Numbered from the stretch's first letter, positions 56,482 through 64,000 are shown. The stretch is 64,000 nucleotides of DNA from Cupriavidus taiwanensis LMG 19424 (GCF_000069785.1 NC_010530.1:614001-678000); one strand, 5' to 3'. Notes: generated by a model from the letters alone, not told the origin. Numbers and translations: made by a program.

Positions 56482-56865
56482 TCAGGCGGCGAGTTCTTCC
56501 TCGGCCTCCCGCACTTCCACGCCAGCGGCGATCCACACCTTGCCGTCATAGACGCGCGCGGCGTAGGCGTTGACCGACTGCTCAGGCGCCTCCAGGCATT
56601 CGCCGGTGCGCAGGTCGAAGTGGTGCTTGTAGATCGGCGAGGCCACCACCAGCCGTTCGCCGAGGTTGCCGACCAGCCCGCGCGACAGCACCGCGGCCTG
56701 CGCGTTGGGATCGAAGTTGTCGATGGCGTAGACCTCGTCGCCGCGGCCGATGCGGAAGACCGCGACCTGCCGGTCGTCGACCAGCGCGCACACACCAGTA
56801 TTGGGCACGATATCGCGTACGGTGCAGACGGCGGTCCAGGTTTCGGGATGGTGGGGATGGCTCAT
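56482..56865 (-). CDS. nirD: Nitrite reductase small subunit
   Basis: NirD of 127 residues, a Rieske-like fold that has lost its cluster ligands: the expected positions lack the Cys-x-His and Cys-x2-His pairs, as in authentic NirD. Signatures are GVCALVDDRQVAVFRIG and ASPIYKHHFDLRTGECL. AAGGAG precedes ATG 56865. It begins 26 bases after nirB and supports assembly or activity of the large subunit. Confidence 0.95.
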   Translation of the reverse strand: MSHPHHPETWTAVCTVRDIVPNTGVCALVDDRQVAVFRIGRGDEVYAIDNFDPNAQAAVLSRGLVGNLGERLVVASPIYKHHFDLRTGECLEAPEQSVNAYAARVYDGKVWIAAGVEVREAEEELAA

Positions 56866-56891
56866 CACGTTCTCCTTGAATGCTTGCACGA

Positions 56892-59453
56892 TCAGGCTGC
56901 TTTTGCGGGCACGGCAACCACGGGAATGTGGCTCATCCGGGAGCGCTGCAATTTCCGTTCCTCCGGCGTGGCGGGGCGGATCTGGCCGCGCTCTTCGATA
57001 AACACGAGGTTGTCGTCGCGGCGGTCGCTGTTGACGAAATGGCGGAAGCGCTTGCGCGTCTCGGGGTCGGTCACGGCCTTCTTCCACTCGTCTTCATAGG
57101 TGTCGACCACGTGCTGCATCTCGGCTTCCAGCTCGGCGGCGATGCCCAGCTTGTCGTCGAGCACCACGGCCTTCAGGTAATCGAGGCCGCCTTCGAGGTT
57201 GTCGCGCCAGACGCTGGTGCGCTGCAGGCGGTCGGCGGTGCGCACGTAGAACATCAGGAAGCGGTCGATGTAGCGCACCAGCGTGTCGTGGTCGAGGTCG
57301 CTCGCCAGCAGCTCGGCGTGGCGCGGCTTCATGCCGCCGTTGCCGCAGACGTACAGGTTCCAGCCCTTGTCGGTGGCGATCACGCCCACGTCTTTGCCCT
57401 GCGCCTCCGCGCATTCACGCGTGCAGCCGGACACGCCGAACTTGATCTTGTGCGGGGCGCGCAGGCCCTTGTAGCGGTTTTCCAGTTCGATCGCGAGGCC
57501 GACCGAATCGCCCACGCCATAGCGGCACCAGGTCGAGCCCACGCACGACTTCACCGTGCGCAGCGCCTTGCCATAGGCATGCCCGGATTCGAAGCCGGCG
57601 GCGATCAGCTCTTCCCAGATATAGGGCAGTTCCTCGGCACGCGCACCGAACAGGTCCACGCGCTGGCCGCCGGTGATCTTGGTGTAGAGGCCGTATTTCT
57701 TCGCCACCTGGCCGACGGCGATCAGGCCTTCGGGCGTGACCTCGCCGCCCGGCATGCGCGGCACCACCGAGTAAGTGCCGTCCTTCTGGATGTTGGCGAG
57801 GTAGTAGTCGTTGGAATCCTGCAGGCTGGCGTGCTCTTCCTTCAGCACGAACTCGTTCCAGCACGACGCCAGGATGCTGCCCACGGTGGGCTTGCAGATG
57901 TCGCAGCCCATGCCGCTGCCGTGCGCTTCCAGCAGCGCGTCGAAGGTCTTGAACTTGCCCACGCGCACCAGGTGGTAGAGCTCCTGGCGCGAGAACGGGA
58001 AGTGCTCGCAGAGATGGTTGTTGACCGCCATCCCTTGCTTCTTCATCTCGGCCTTCATGATCTGCGTGACCAGCGGCACGCAGCCGCCGCAGGCGGTGCC
58101 GGCCTTGGTACAGCTCTTGAGCGCGCCGATGCTGGTGGCGCCGTCGCACACGGCGCCGCAGATTTCGCCCTTGGAAACGTTGTTGCAGGAGCAGATCTGC
58201 GCGGTGTCGGGCAGGGCGTCGGCGCCCAGCGCGGGTTTGGCCTTGCCGCTGCTGTCGGGCAGGATCAGGAACTCGGGCGACTCGGGCAGCTCGATCCGGT
58301 TCAGCATCATTTGCAGCAGCGTGCCGTATTCGCTGGCATCGCCGATCAGCACGCCGCCCAGCAGGTACTTGCCGCAGTCGGATACCACCAGCTTCTTGTA
58401 GACTTCCTTGCGGTCGTCGCTGAACTGGTAGATGCGCGCGCCCGGCACGGTGCCGTGCGGGTCGCCGATGCTGGCCACGTCGACGCCCATCAGCTTGAGC
58501 TTGGTGCTCATGTCGGCGCCGCCGAACTCGGCCGCCTCGCCGCGCAAATGGCGCGCGGCCACGCGGGCCATGTCGTAGCCGGGGGCCACCAGGCCGTAGA
58601 TCTTGCCCTCCCACAGCGCGCATTCGCCGATCGCGTAGATGTCCGGGTCGGAGGTGCGGCAGTTGTTGTCCACCGCGATGCCGCCGCGCGCACCGACTTC
58701 CAGGCCGCAGGCGCGTGCCAGTTCATCGCGCGGGCGGATGCCGGCCGAGAACACGATCATGTCGGTGTCGAGGTGCGTGCCGTCGGCGAACACCATGCGA
58801 TGGGTGCCGTCCTCGCCGTCGACAATCTCGACGGTGTTCTTGCCGGTGTGCGCGGTCACGCCCAGGCCCGCGATCTTCTGGCGCAGCATGCGGCCGCCGC
58901 CTTCGTCGACCTGTACCGCCATCAGGCGCGGCGCAAACTCGACCACATGGGTCTGCAGGCCCATGTCGCGCAGCGCCTTGGCGCATTCGAGGCCGAGCAG
59001 GCCGCCGCCGACGACCACGCCGGTCTTCGAACGCGCACCGCATTCCTGCATCGCTTCCAGGTCTTCGATGGTGCGATAGACGAAGCAGTCCTTGCGGTCC
59101 TTGCCCGGCACCGGCGGCACGAACGGATAGGAGCCGGTGGCGAGGATGAGCTTGTCATAGGACAGCGTCTCGCCGGTGGAGACCTTGACCGTGCGCGCCG
59201 CGCGGTCGATCTCCACGGCGCGTGCGTTCAGGCGCAGCAGCATGTTGTCGTGCTGCTCGAAGAAGCCCGCCGGCACCAGCGACAGGTCTTCGGCCGACTT
59301 GCCGGCAAAGAACTCGGACAGGTGCACGCGATCGTAGGCGGGACGCGGTTCTTCGCACAGCACGGTCACTTCCAGGTTCTGCGCGCCGGCTTCCGCCAGG
59401 CATTCCAGGAACTTGTGACCCACCATGCCGTGGCCGACGATGATCAGTTTCAT
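56892..59453 (-). CDS. nirB: NADH-dependent nitrite reductase large subunit
   Basis: NirB of 853 residues that reduces nitrite to ammonium. Domains in order: FAD/NADH domain (GHGMVGHKFLE, GGGLLGLECAKAL, about 1-400), a BFD [2Fe-2S] domain (CSCNNVSKGE...CGGCVPLV, about 420-470), and ferredoxin-like and sirohaem/[4Fe-4S] domains with cluster Cys in VGSTWCRYG and GVSGCTRECAEAQG. Length matches the family. It is the second gene of the nitrate operon, 65 bases after the transporter. Confidence 0.97.
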   Translation of the reverse strand: MKLIIVGHGMVGHKFLECLAEAGAQNLEVTVLCEEPRPAYDRVHLSEFFAGKSAEDLSLVPAGFFEQHDNMLLRLNARAVEIDRAARTVKVSTGETLSYDKLILATGSYPFVPPVPGKDRKDCFVYRTIEDLEAMQECGARSKTGVVVGGGLLGLECAKALRDMGLQTHVVEFAPRLMAVQVDEGGGRMLRQKIAGLGVTAHTGKNTVEIVDGEDGTHRMVFADGTHLDTDMIVFSAGIRPRDELARACGLEVGARGGIAVDNNCRTSDPDIYAIGECALWEGKIYGLVAPGYDMARVAARHLRGEAAEFGGADMSTKLKLMGVDVASIGDPHGTVPGARIYQFSDDRKEVYKKLVVSDCGKYLLGGVLIGDASEYGTLLQMMLNRIELPESPEFLILPDSSGKAKPALGADALPDTAQICSCNNVSKGEICGAVCDGATSIGALKSCTKAGTACGGCVPLVTQIMKAEMKKQGMAVNNHLCEHFPFSRQELYHLVRVGKFKTFDALLEAHGSGMGCDICKPTVGSILASCWNEFVLKEEHASLQDSNDYYLANIQKDGTYSVVPRMPGGEVTPEGLIAVGQVAKKYGLYTKITGGQRVDLFGARAEELPYIWEELIAAGFESGHAYGKALRTVKSCVGSTWCRYGVGDSVGLAIELENRYKGLRAPHKIKFGVSGCTRECAEAQGKDVGVIATDKGWNLYVCGNGGMKPRHAELLASDLDHDTLVRYIDRFLMFYVRTADRLQRTSVWRDNLEGGLDYLKAVVLDDKLGIAAELEAEMQHVVDTYEDEWKKAVTDPETRKRFRHFVNSDRRDDNLVFIEERGQIRPATPEERKLQRSRMSHIPVVAVPAKAA

Positions 59454-59518
59454 GATGCTTTCCTTGTCCGGTAGTCAGTCTTTGCTGCCTGATATTGCTG
59501 TGTGGCGATGCCTGGGAA

Positions 59519-60838
59519 TCAGCTGGCCAGTGCGCTGTCGTACAGCGCCTGCTCGCGGGCCTTGTGCTCGGCGCTGAAGCGGATGGCGATGGCGCACAGC
59601 GCGGCGATGGTGGCCAGCACGCCCAGCACCGTCAGCGTCTGCTGCACGTTGCCCATGCCCTTGAGCAGGAAACCCGCGGCCACCGCGCCCACGTTGCCGC
59701 CGGCGCCGATGATCCCGGCCACGCCGCCAAGCGCCTTGCGGTCAATGAAGGGCACCAGCGCGTAGGTCGCGCCGCAGGCCATGTGGGTGAACAGGCCGAA
59801 CATCAGCATCGCCACCACCGCCATCGCCACGTTGCCGGCCTGCGCGAACCACAGCAGGCCCAGGCCTTCGCCCAGGATCAGCACGAACAGCAGCGTGGCG
59901 CGCGCGTCCAGGCCGCGGCGGCGCGCCGCCTTGTCCGACAGCCAGCCCCCCAGCGCGCGGGCAAACAGCGCCAGCAAACCAAAGCTTGCGGCGGCCATGC
60001 CGGCGGCCTTCAGGCTCAGGCCGAAACGGTCGACGTAGTACATCGCGGCGATGTTGTGGATGAAGATCTCCACGCCGAAGCAGGCACCGTAGGTGATGAA
60101 CAGCAGCCACACGCGATAGTTGGCGCTGGCCGCGCGGAAGCTGGCCCAGCCGCCGCCCTTGCCGCCGTCCTTGCCGCTGATCTCGATGCCGCGCGCCCGC
60201 AGGTCCGAGTAATTCCCTTCCGGGCAGTCCTGGGTGAAGCGGTAGTAGACGACGGCCATCGCCAGCATCAGCACGCCCGGCATCAGCAGCGCGATGCGCC
60301 AGCCGAAGGCGTGGTCCGCACCCAGCATCAGCACCGCGGCCAGCACCAGCGGCATCAGCGCCTGCGCGGCGCCGCCGCCGGCATTGCCCCAGCCGGCCGA
60401 GGCCGCGTTGGCGGTGCCGACCACGTTGGGTGCGAACATCACCGAGGTGTGGTACTGCGTGATCACGAAGCTGGCGCCGACCGCGCCGATCAGCAGGCGG
60501 AACACCAGGAAGGTCTCGTAGTTCTGCGCCAGCGCCACGCCCAGCACGGGCAGCGCGCCCAGCGCCAGCAGACCGGTGTAGGTCTTGCGGGGGCCAAAGC
60601 GATCGCACATCGGGCCGATCACCAGGCGCACCAGGATCGTCACCGCGACCGCGGCGATATTGATGTTGGCGATCTGGCCGGCGCTCAGGCCGAATTCGCC
60701 CTTCAGCACCGGCATCAGCGGCGCGCAGGCAAACCACGCGAAGAAACACACGAAGAACGCCATCCAGGTCAGGTGGAAGGCGCGCATCTGCGGAGTGCTC
60801 AAGCTCAGCAGCTCGATGCGGGTGGCTTTGCCGGTCAT
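59519..60838 (-). CDS. Nitrate/nitrite transporter (NarK/NasA family MFS)
   Basis: MFS nitrate/nitrite porter of 439 residues and 12 spans. The nitrate signatures are visible as GNAGGGAAQALMPL (helix 5) and GAGGNVGAVAAGFLL (helix 11), with the binding Arg in FRLLIGAVGASFVITQ. ATG 60838 (MTGKATRIEL) has GGAGC 9 bases upstream. As first gene of the operon it brings in nitrate for NasA. Its transcript passes a leader terminator ending 13 bases before its start codon. Confidence 0.93.
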   Translation of the reverse strand: MTGKATRIELLSLSTPQMRAFHLTWMAFFVCFFAWFACAPLMPVLKGEFGLSAGQIANINIAAVAVTILVRLVIGPMCDRFGPRKTYTGLLALGALPVLGVALAQNYETFLVFRLLIGAVGASFVITQYHTSVMFAPNVVGTANAASAGWGNAGGGAAQALMPLVLAAVLMLGADHAFGWRIALLMPGVLMLAMAVVYYRFTQDCPEGNYSDLRARGIEISGKDGGKGGGWASFRAASANYRVWLLFITYGACFGVEIFIHNIAAMYYVDRFGLSLKAAGMAAASFGLLALFARALGGWLSDKAARRRGLDARATLLFVLILGEGLGLLWFAQAGNVAMAVVAMLMFGLFTHMACGATYALVPFIDRKALGGVAGIIGAGGNVGAVAAGFLLKGMGNVQQTLTVLGVLATIAALCAIAIRFSAEHKAREQALYDSALAS

Positions 60839-60851
60839 CGTCACTTGCTCC

Positions 60852-60903
60852 AAAAACAAATGGCGTCCCGCAAACCGGCTGTGAAGCCGGTTCAGGGGAC
60901 GCC
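60852..60903 (-). terminator. Leader attenuator before the nitrate operon
   Basis: Read on the - strand: outer stem GGCGTCCC / GGGACGCC (60903-60896 and 60869-60862), inner stem AACCGGCT / AGCCGGTT with loop TCAC, then ATTTGTTTTT. This is a complete intrinsic terminator placed between the promoter and the first start codon (60838). A weaker upstream hairpin (ACAGCC...GGCTGT, 60939-60913) precedes it. The design implies antitermination in response to nitrate. Confidence 0.82.
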
Positions 60904-60988
60904 GTTGTCCTGACAGCCGCTACATGGGATAGGGGCTGTGTATGTGGGGGGTGGGCCGGTCGCCGTTGACGGGCCCGGACTCGGTTAC

Positions 60989-61003
60989 GCAAGGGGTGTG
61001 CCA
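60989..61003 (-). promoter_or_regulatory. Sigma-54 promoter of the nitrate operon
   Basis: TGGCAC-ACCCC-TTGC on the - strand matches the -24/-12 consensus, with the required 10 bases between GG and GC. Predicted start of transcription is near 60978, giving a leader of about 140 bases. Confidence 0.82.
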
Positions 61004-61097
61004 GCGCGTTATGTGACGGGCAATGGCGTCTGAAGGCCGGACGTCGGGGGCGCAAGCGCTCTGGATGCGCTGTGGTGGGGCGGGCAGGGAGCGCACG

Positions 61098-61112
61098 GCA
61101 CGCTCATGGTGC
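61098..61112 (-). promoter_or_regulatory. NtrC-like enhancer site
   Basis: GCAC-N7-GTGC, the half-site spacing of NtrC sites, centred about 127 bases upstream of the predicted sigma-54 start. The flanking gap (61004-61168) has other dyads (GCAGT-N7-ACTGC; CTGGTGC-N6-GCACCAG) but no gene. Confidence 0.6.
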
Positions 61113-61168
61113 AGTGCGGTGGACTGCGCTGGTGCGGTGCGGCACCAGCGGTAAGGACGGCCGGGGCG

Positions 61169-61627
61169 TTAGCCGCCGGCGGGCTTTTGCACCGGGATGA
61201 TCTGCATGTCGCGTGGCGACACCTCGGCGCCGTCCTCGTCGACCAGCGCCGCGCGCACCAGCTTGCCATTCGCGCGCGAGCGGATTTCGACCGGGCCGCC
61301 GTCGGGCGCCATGTGGCAGTCGCCCCATTGCATCAGGCCGACCAGCACCGGCAGCAGCTCCACCGCGGCGCGGGTGGGGCGGTACTCGAAGCGTTCGCGT
61401 TCGCCGGGCTCGCGGTAGCCGACCTTGCGCAGCAGCCCGGCGTCGGTCAGCGTCTTGAGCCGCGCCGACAGCACCGCCGGCGAGCATTCCAGCCGGCGCA
61501 GGAAGTCGTCGAAGCGCGTCACGCCGTGGAAAACGTCGCGCAGGATCAGGATCGTCCACTTTTCGCCGATCAGCGAAAGCGTGGAGGCGATCGAGCAATG
61601 GCGGAGATTGGACGCAGTGGCGGTCAT
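61169..61627 (-). CDS. HxlR-family transcriptional regulator
   Basis: A 152-residue HxlR regulator. CSIASTLSLIGEKWTILILRD at the N-terminus and RFDDFLRRLECSPAVLSARLKTL (the HTH) are diagnostic; residues beyond 110 form an unassigned tail. The conserved redox Cys position is Cys16 or so. ATG 61627 is preferred to ATG 61642. It is divergent from the GNAT gene, with a dyad between them. It does not appear related to the nitrate operon that follows on the same strand. Confidence 0.9.
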   Translation of the reverse strand: MTATASNLRHCSIASTLSLIGEKWTILILRDVFHGVTRFDDFLRRLECSPAVLSARLKTLTDAGLLRKVGYREPGERERFEYRPTRAAVELLPVLVGLMQWGDCHMAPDGGPVEIRSRANGKLVRAALVDEDGAEVSPRDMQIIPVQKPAGG

Positions 61628-61648
61628 GATGCCGTGAAGCATAGCACG

Positions 61649-61686
61649 CTGACTTCATTTGCAAAAGTCAGGTTATCTCCTATACT
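61649..61686 (+). promoter_or_regulatory. Divergent promoter with HxlR operator candidate
   Basis: The dyad CTGACTT-N9-AAGTCAG (61649-61671) overlaps a promoter TTGCAA (61659-61664), 16-base spacer, TATACT (61681-61686) for the GNAT gene. Occupation would block this promoter and the divergent HxlR promoter. Confidence 0.6.
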
Positions 61687-61720
61687 CTGGCTACAGTTTA
61701 TGAATCCAGAGGGTGGCAGT

Positions 61721-62302
61721 ATGGATCTCCAGGGATTGGCGCGCGGCGGCGTGACAGAAAGCTGGATGGCGGGACGGGGCACGCAGGTGACGGTGCGTCG
61801 CACCCGGGTTCAGGATGGCGCGGGACTGCGGGCGATGGTGGACGCGCTGTCGCGGGAGAGCCGCTACTACCGCTTCCTGACTGGCGGGCGCGTGATCGAT
61901 GAAATCGTCGCCGGCCTGGCCGCGCCGGGGGACGGTGGCGTGGCGCTGGTGGTGGTGGCGCCGGATGAAGCGGGCGGCCAGACTATTGTCGCCAGCGCCG
62001 AATATGTCGTGTCCGGTCAGATTGCGGAATTTGCCGTGGTGGTGGCCGATGCCTGGCAGGGACAGGGGCTGGGCCGGCGCCTGATCGCCAGGCTGTGCGA
62101 GCTGGCGCGCGCGGCCGGCCTGCATGGCCTGCGCGGCGACGTGCTCAGCGAGAACCGGCGCATGCTGGCGATCCTGAAGGGACTGGGTTTTGCCAGCCGC
62201 CGCAATCCGCAGGACAGCTACCTGCATGAAGTCACGCTGGCGCTGGCGCAGCCGGCGCGCAGCGCGCAACGGCTGCCGGCGGACTGGTTCAGCGCGCGCT
62301 GA
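61721..62302 (+). CDS. GNAT-family N-acetyltransferase
   Basis: A GNAT protein of 193 residues from ATG 61721 (ATG 61700 would add 7). The acetyl-CoA motif A is VVVADAWQGQGLGRRLIARL (Q/R-x2-G-x-G/A pattern) and motif B is LRGDVLSENRRMLAILKGLGF. The N-terminal RRTRVQDGAGLRAMVDALS is of the type fused to protein acetyltransferases such as Pat, suggesting protein lysine acetylation as a possibility. It is likely repressed or activated by the divergent HxlR. Confidence 0.9.
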   Translation: MDLQGLARGGVTESWMAGRGTQVTVRRTRVQDGAGLRAMVDALSRESRYYRFLTGGRVIDEIVAGLAAPGDGGVALVVVAPDEAGGQTIVASAEYVVSGQIAEFAVVVADAWQGQGLGRRLIARLCELARAAGLHGLRGDVLSENRRMLAILKGLGFASRRNPQDSYLHEVTLALAQPARSAQRLPADWFSAR

Positions 62303-62322
62303 GCTGACACAAGCTTTGCACC

Positions 62323-63270
62323 TCAGGCTTCCCGTTTGCCGCGCGAAGTGATGGTGCAGCCGACCGAGGCCGTGATGATGCTGGCGATCGCCAGCCACTG
62401 CACCGGGCTCAGCTGCTCATGCAGGAACACCAGCCCGGCGAGCGCGCCCATGGCGGGCTCCATGCTCAGCAGGATGCCGAAGGTGCGCCGGTGCAGGCGC
62501 TTGAGGGCAACCATCTCGAGCGAATACGGAATCGCGCTCGACAGGATGCCGACCGCCAGTCCGAACAGCAGCAGCGTCGGACTGAACATCGCGGTGCCCG
62601 CATGCGCGACCCCGAACGGGAGCACCACCAGCGCGGCCATGGTCAGCCCCAGCGAGGTCGCCTGCCCGCCATGGGCGTTGCCCGCCATCTGCCCGAACAC
62701 GATATACAGCGCCCAGCCCACGCCCGCCGCCAGCGCATAGCCGATGCCGACCGGATCGAGCGTGCCGGCGGCATCGCCGACCGGCAACAACAGCAGCAGC
62801 CCGGTCACGGCGAAGGCAATCCACAGGAAATCGATCGCGCGCCGCGACGACAGCACCGCCACTGCCAGTGGCCCGGTGAACTCGATCGCAATTGCCAGCC
62901 CCAGCGGAATGGTCCGCAGCGACATGTAGAACAGCAGGTTGGTGGCGCCCAGCGCCGCACCATACAGCGCGATCGCGCGCGCGTTGGCGCGCGTCAGCGG
63001 CATGCGCCACGGGCGCCAGACGCACAGCAGGATCAGCGCGGAAAAACTGACCCGCAGCGCCGTGGTGCCTTGCGCGCCCAGCGCGGAGAACAGGCTCTTG
63101 GCAAACGAGGTGCCGATGCACAGCGAGGCCATCGAGCCGGTCAGGGCCAGTACGGCAATCAGGGTCGAGTGGCGATGGGAGGCAACGTGCTGCAAGGTCG
63201 GGTCCTGTATGAATGGTGAGGCCTGCGCGAAGGCTGCCGCATCATGCGGCAAGCGCGGCGCGGGCGCCAT
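62323..63270 (-). CDS. rhtA: EamA/DMT-family exporter, RhtA-like
   Basis: Inner-membrane DMT transporter with 10 hydrophobic spans in two EamA halves (315 residues from ATG 63270; later starts are possible because the first 30 residues are not family-like). Strong resemblance to E. coli RhtA, a threonine/homoserine exporter, in TALRVSFSALIL, IEFTGPLAVAVLSSRR, and SSAIPYSLEMVAL...FGILLSMEP. It converges with the GNAT gene. Amino-acid efflux is the likely role. Confidence 0.88.
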   Translation of the reverse strand: MAPAPRLPHDAAAFAQASPFIQDPTLQHVASHRHSTLIAVLALTGSMASLCIGTSFAKSLFSALGAQGTTALRVSFSALILLCVWRPWRMPLTRANARAIALYGAALGATNLLFYMSLRTIPLGLAIAIEFTGPLAVAVLSSRRAIDFLWIAFAVTGLLLLLPVGDAAGTLDPVGIGYALAAGVGWALYIVFGQMAGNAHGGQATSLGLTMAALVVLPFGVAHAGTAMFSPTLLLFGLAVGILSSAIPYSLEMVALKRLHRRTFGILLSMEPAMGALAGLVFLHEQLSPVQWLAIASIITASVGCTITSRGKREA

Positions 63271-63329
63271 ATACAGGTGGGCATTGGCCGCTCAGTACAG
63301 TTGCGTCCCGCCGCGGCCCAGGGCGCGGT

Positions 63330-63752
63330 TCAGTGGTCCCGTGCCGCCGCCTTGCGCCGCTTGCCGGGCTTGCCGGCGCAATCCGGGCAGCGCCCCAGCA
63401 GGGTCAGTTCGTGATGCTCCACCAGGAAGCCGGGCGGCGTGATCTCTTCCAGGTGGCCGGGGCATCCTTCCAGCGGAAACACGCGGTCGCACGTCAGGCA
63501 CTGGAAGTAGTGGCGATGCGTCACCGCGCCCGGTTCCTCCGCCAGCTCGTACCGGTCCGCCTGGCCGGGCAATTCCACCGCGTGCACCTGCGCATCGTCG
63601 AGCAGGGCACGGAGATTGCGATAGACCGTGGCCAGGCCCAGGGACGGCACCTGGCGCTGGGCCGCGGCCAGGATCTCGGCCGGGCTCAGCGGCCGGCCGG
63701 CTTCGCGCAGTGCCTCGATCACGGCGCCGCGTTGACGGGTCATGCGTTCCAT
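63330..63752 (-). CDS. Fur-family metalloregulator
   Basis: A 140-residue Fur-family repressor. The winged HTH contains PLSPAEILAAAQRQVPSLGLATVYRNLRALL. The metal domain has HRHYFQC, CLTCDRVFPLEGC and CPDC, the Cys pairs of the structural zinc site. Family members respond to Fe, Zn or peroxide; the metal cannot be decided. ATG 63752 or 63743 are both possible. A Fur-like dyad lies 15 bases upstream, shared with the divergent exported protein, so autoregulation is likely. Confidence 0.92.
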   Translation of the reverse strand: MERMTRQRGAVIEALREAGRPLSPAEILAAAQRQVPSLGLATVYRNLRALLDDAQVHAVELPGQADRYELAEEPGAVTHRHYFQCLTCDRVFPLEGCPGHLEEITPPGFLVEHHELTLLGRCPDCAGKPGKRRKAAARDH

Positions 63753-63766
63753 GCCTAGAATCTTAG

Positions 63767-63782
63767 TGAGAATCTATTATCA
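63767..63782. promoter_or_regulatory. Fur-like box in a divergent promoter
   Basis: TGAGAAT-CT-ATTATCA: 6 of 7 arm positions are complementary and match the Fur half-site (A)TTATCA. It overlaps a TATTAT -10 element (63775-63780) for the + strand gene. Operator identity (Fur or Zur) is inferred. Confidence 0.6.
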
Positions 63783-63787
63783 TTAAT

Positions 63788-63838
63788 GAGTCGCCGCGGT
63801 TTGCCAGTCGGATGGCCGCCGCGGCGACTCGTTTTTTT
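63788..63838 (+). terminator. Strong hairpin terminator in the receptor leader
   Basis: Perfect 12-bp arms GAGTCGCCGCGG / CCGCGGCGACTC (63788-63799, 63819-63830) with an inner GCCA/TGGC pairing, then G and seven T. It begins right at the predicted transcription start and ends 13 bases before ATG 63852. It could attenuate the receptor gene or end a very short Fur-controlled RNA. Confidence 0.82.
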
Positions 63839-63851
63839 CGGGGTGTTTCTT

Positions 63852-64000
63852 ATGCTGCTTGCGCAGCCCAGCCGTGCCCGGCACCCGGTGCCGCTCTCGT
63901 TCCTGCACGTGATGTTCCGGCCGGTGCCGGCCCGGCGGCCGCTGGCCGTCATGATGCTGGCGATGTCCGGCCTGGCCGACGCGGCGGAACCCGCGCAGGC
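63852..64000 (+). CDS. Exported protein, likely TonB-dependent receptor (partial)
   Basis: Open frame to the window end, at least 49 residues. From ATG 63852, or ATG 63912 for a shorter leader, it encodes a basic start (RPVPARRPLA) and hydrophobic run VMMLAMSGLADA followed by AEPAQ, a typical signal peptide. Position beside a Fur-family gene and behind a Fur-like box suggests a TonB-dependent metal receptor. Only the N-terminus is present, so function is inferred from context. Confidence 0.55.
   Translation, partial: MLLAQPSRARHPVPLSFLHVMFRPVPARRPLAVMMLAMSGLADAAEPAQ

Noticed and set aside
60862..60903. Riboswitch or Mo-cofactor aptamer in the nitrate leader
   Set aside because: The leader is only about 140 bases with two simple hairpins and no complex fold or known consensus.
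60862..60939. Typical ANTAR two-hairpin target in the nitrate leader
   Set aside because: The loops do not fit the hexanucleotide A1/G4 pattern, so the regulator of the attenuator is left open.
63767..63782. Zur operator
   Set aside because: The half-sites resemble Fur TTATCA better than the Zur consensus as I recall it; not decisive, so it is called Fur-like only.

Overview
The window is GC-rich bacterial DNA with codon use and gene content typical of the beta-proteobacterial family Burkholderiaceae. The 16S/23S genes, the repeated orphan Bug-type (tripartite tricarboxylate) binding proteins and the wealth of IclR/LysR/MarR-controlled aromatic catabolism genes point to Cupriavidus (C. necator/taiwanensis group), probably the second chromosome. 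This assignment rests on reading the sequence, not on a database match.

Region 1 (about 1-12800, + strand) is a catabolic cluster: a small HTH-like protein, a Rieske oxygenase, two SDR oxidoreductases (one with a lost catalytic Tyr/Lys), a small cupin, an IclR regulator, a TPP-dependent decarboxylase-like enzyme, an aspartate-dehydrogenase-like protein, an aldehyde dehydrogenase, an extradiol-type VOC dioxygenase, a VanB-like reductase for the Rieske enzyme, and an MFS importer. REP-like palindromes lie in the gaps. The gene set suggests oxygenation, ring cleavage, 2-oxo-acid decarboxylation and aldehyde oxidation of an unidentified aromatic acid. Region 2 (12854-24700) has an orphan ABC binding protein, a MarR regulator, two Bug receptors flanking a xanthine-dehydrogenase-type molybdenum hydroxylase (large, FAD and 2Fe-2S subunits plus a CoxG-like protein), an IclR paralogue nearly identical to that of region 1, and a second IclR with a NicC-like flavin monooxygenase. 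The promoters of regions 1 and 2 share a 16-bp near-palindrome, so the two clusters may form one regulon.

Region 3 (24720-25650) is about 0.9 kb without a credible gene, made of palindromes and dispersed-repeat-like sequence. Region 4 (25655-37393) is a CoA-thioester (beta-oxidation) island: a PimC/PimD-like acyl-CoA dehydrogenase pair, acyl-CoA synthetase, a large MalT/LuxR-type (LAL) regulator, nitroreductase, enoyl-CoA hydratase, nitronate-monooxygenase-family protein, PaaI thioesterase and thiolase. Four copies of an inverted repeat (TCGTCG-N4-CGACGA and a close variant) sit upstream of exactly these catabolic promoters and define a candidate regulon.

Region 5 (37555-44135) holds a histidine-phosphatase-like protein, TetR and LysR regulators with palindromes at their starts, a GST, a PNPOx-fold flavoprotein, a small lipoprotein-like protein and an exonuclease/GIY-YIG fusion nuclease. 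Region 6 (44190-49840) is a complete rRNA operon: two promoters, boxA, 16S, tRNA-Ile(GAT), tRNA-Ala(TGC), 23S, 5S and terminator. Region 7 (49881-52280) has an MFS efflux-type transporter and a Bug receptor.

Region 8 (52411-61112) is the assimilatory nitrate operon on the - strand: nitrate/nitrite transporter, nirB, nirD, an FAD reductase and nasA. Upstream are a GCAC-N7-GTGC (NtrC-like) site, a consensus sigma-54 promoter and a leader with an intrinsic terminator just before the first start codon. Region 9 (61169-64000) has an HxlR regulator divergent from a GNAT acetyltransferase, an RhtA-like exporter, a Fur-family regulator and, divergent from it behind a Fur-like box and a strong hairpin terminator, the start of an exported protein cut off by the window end.
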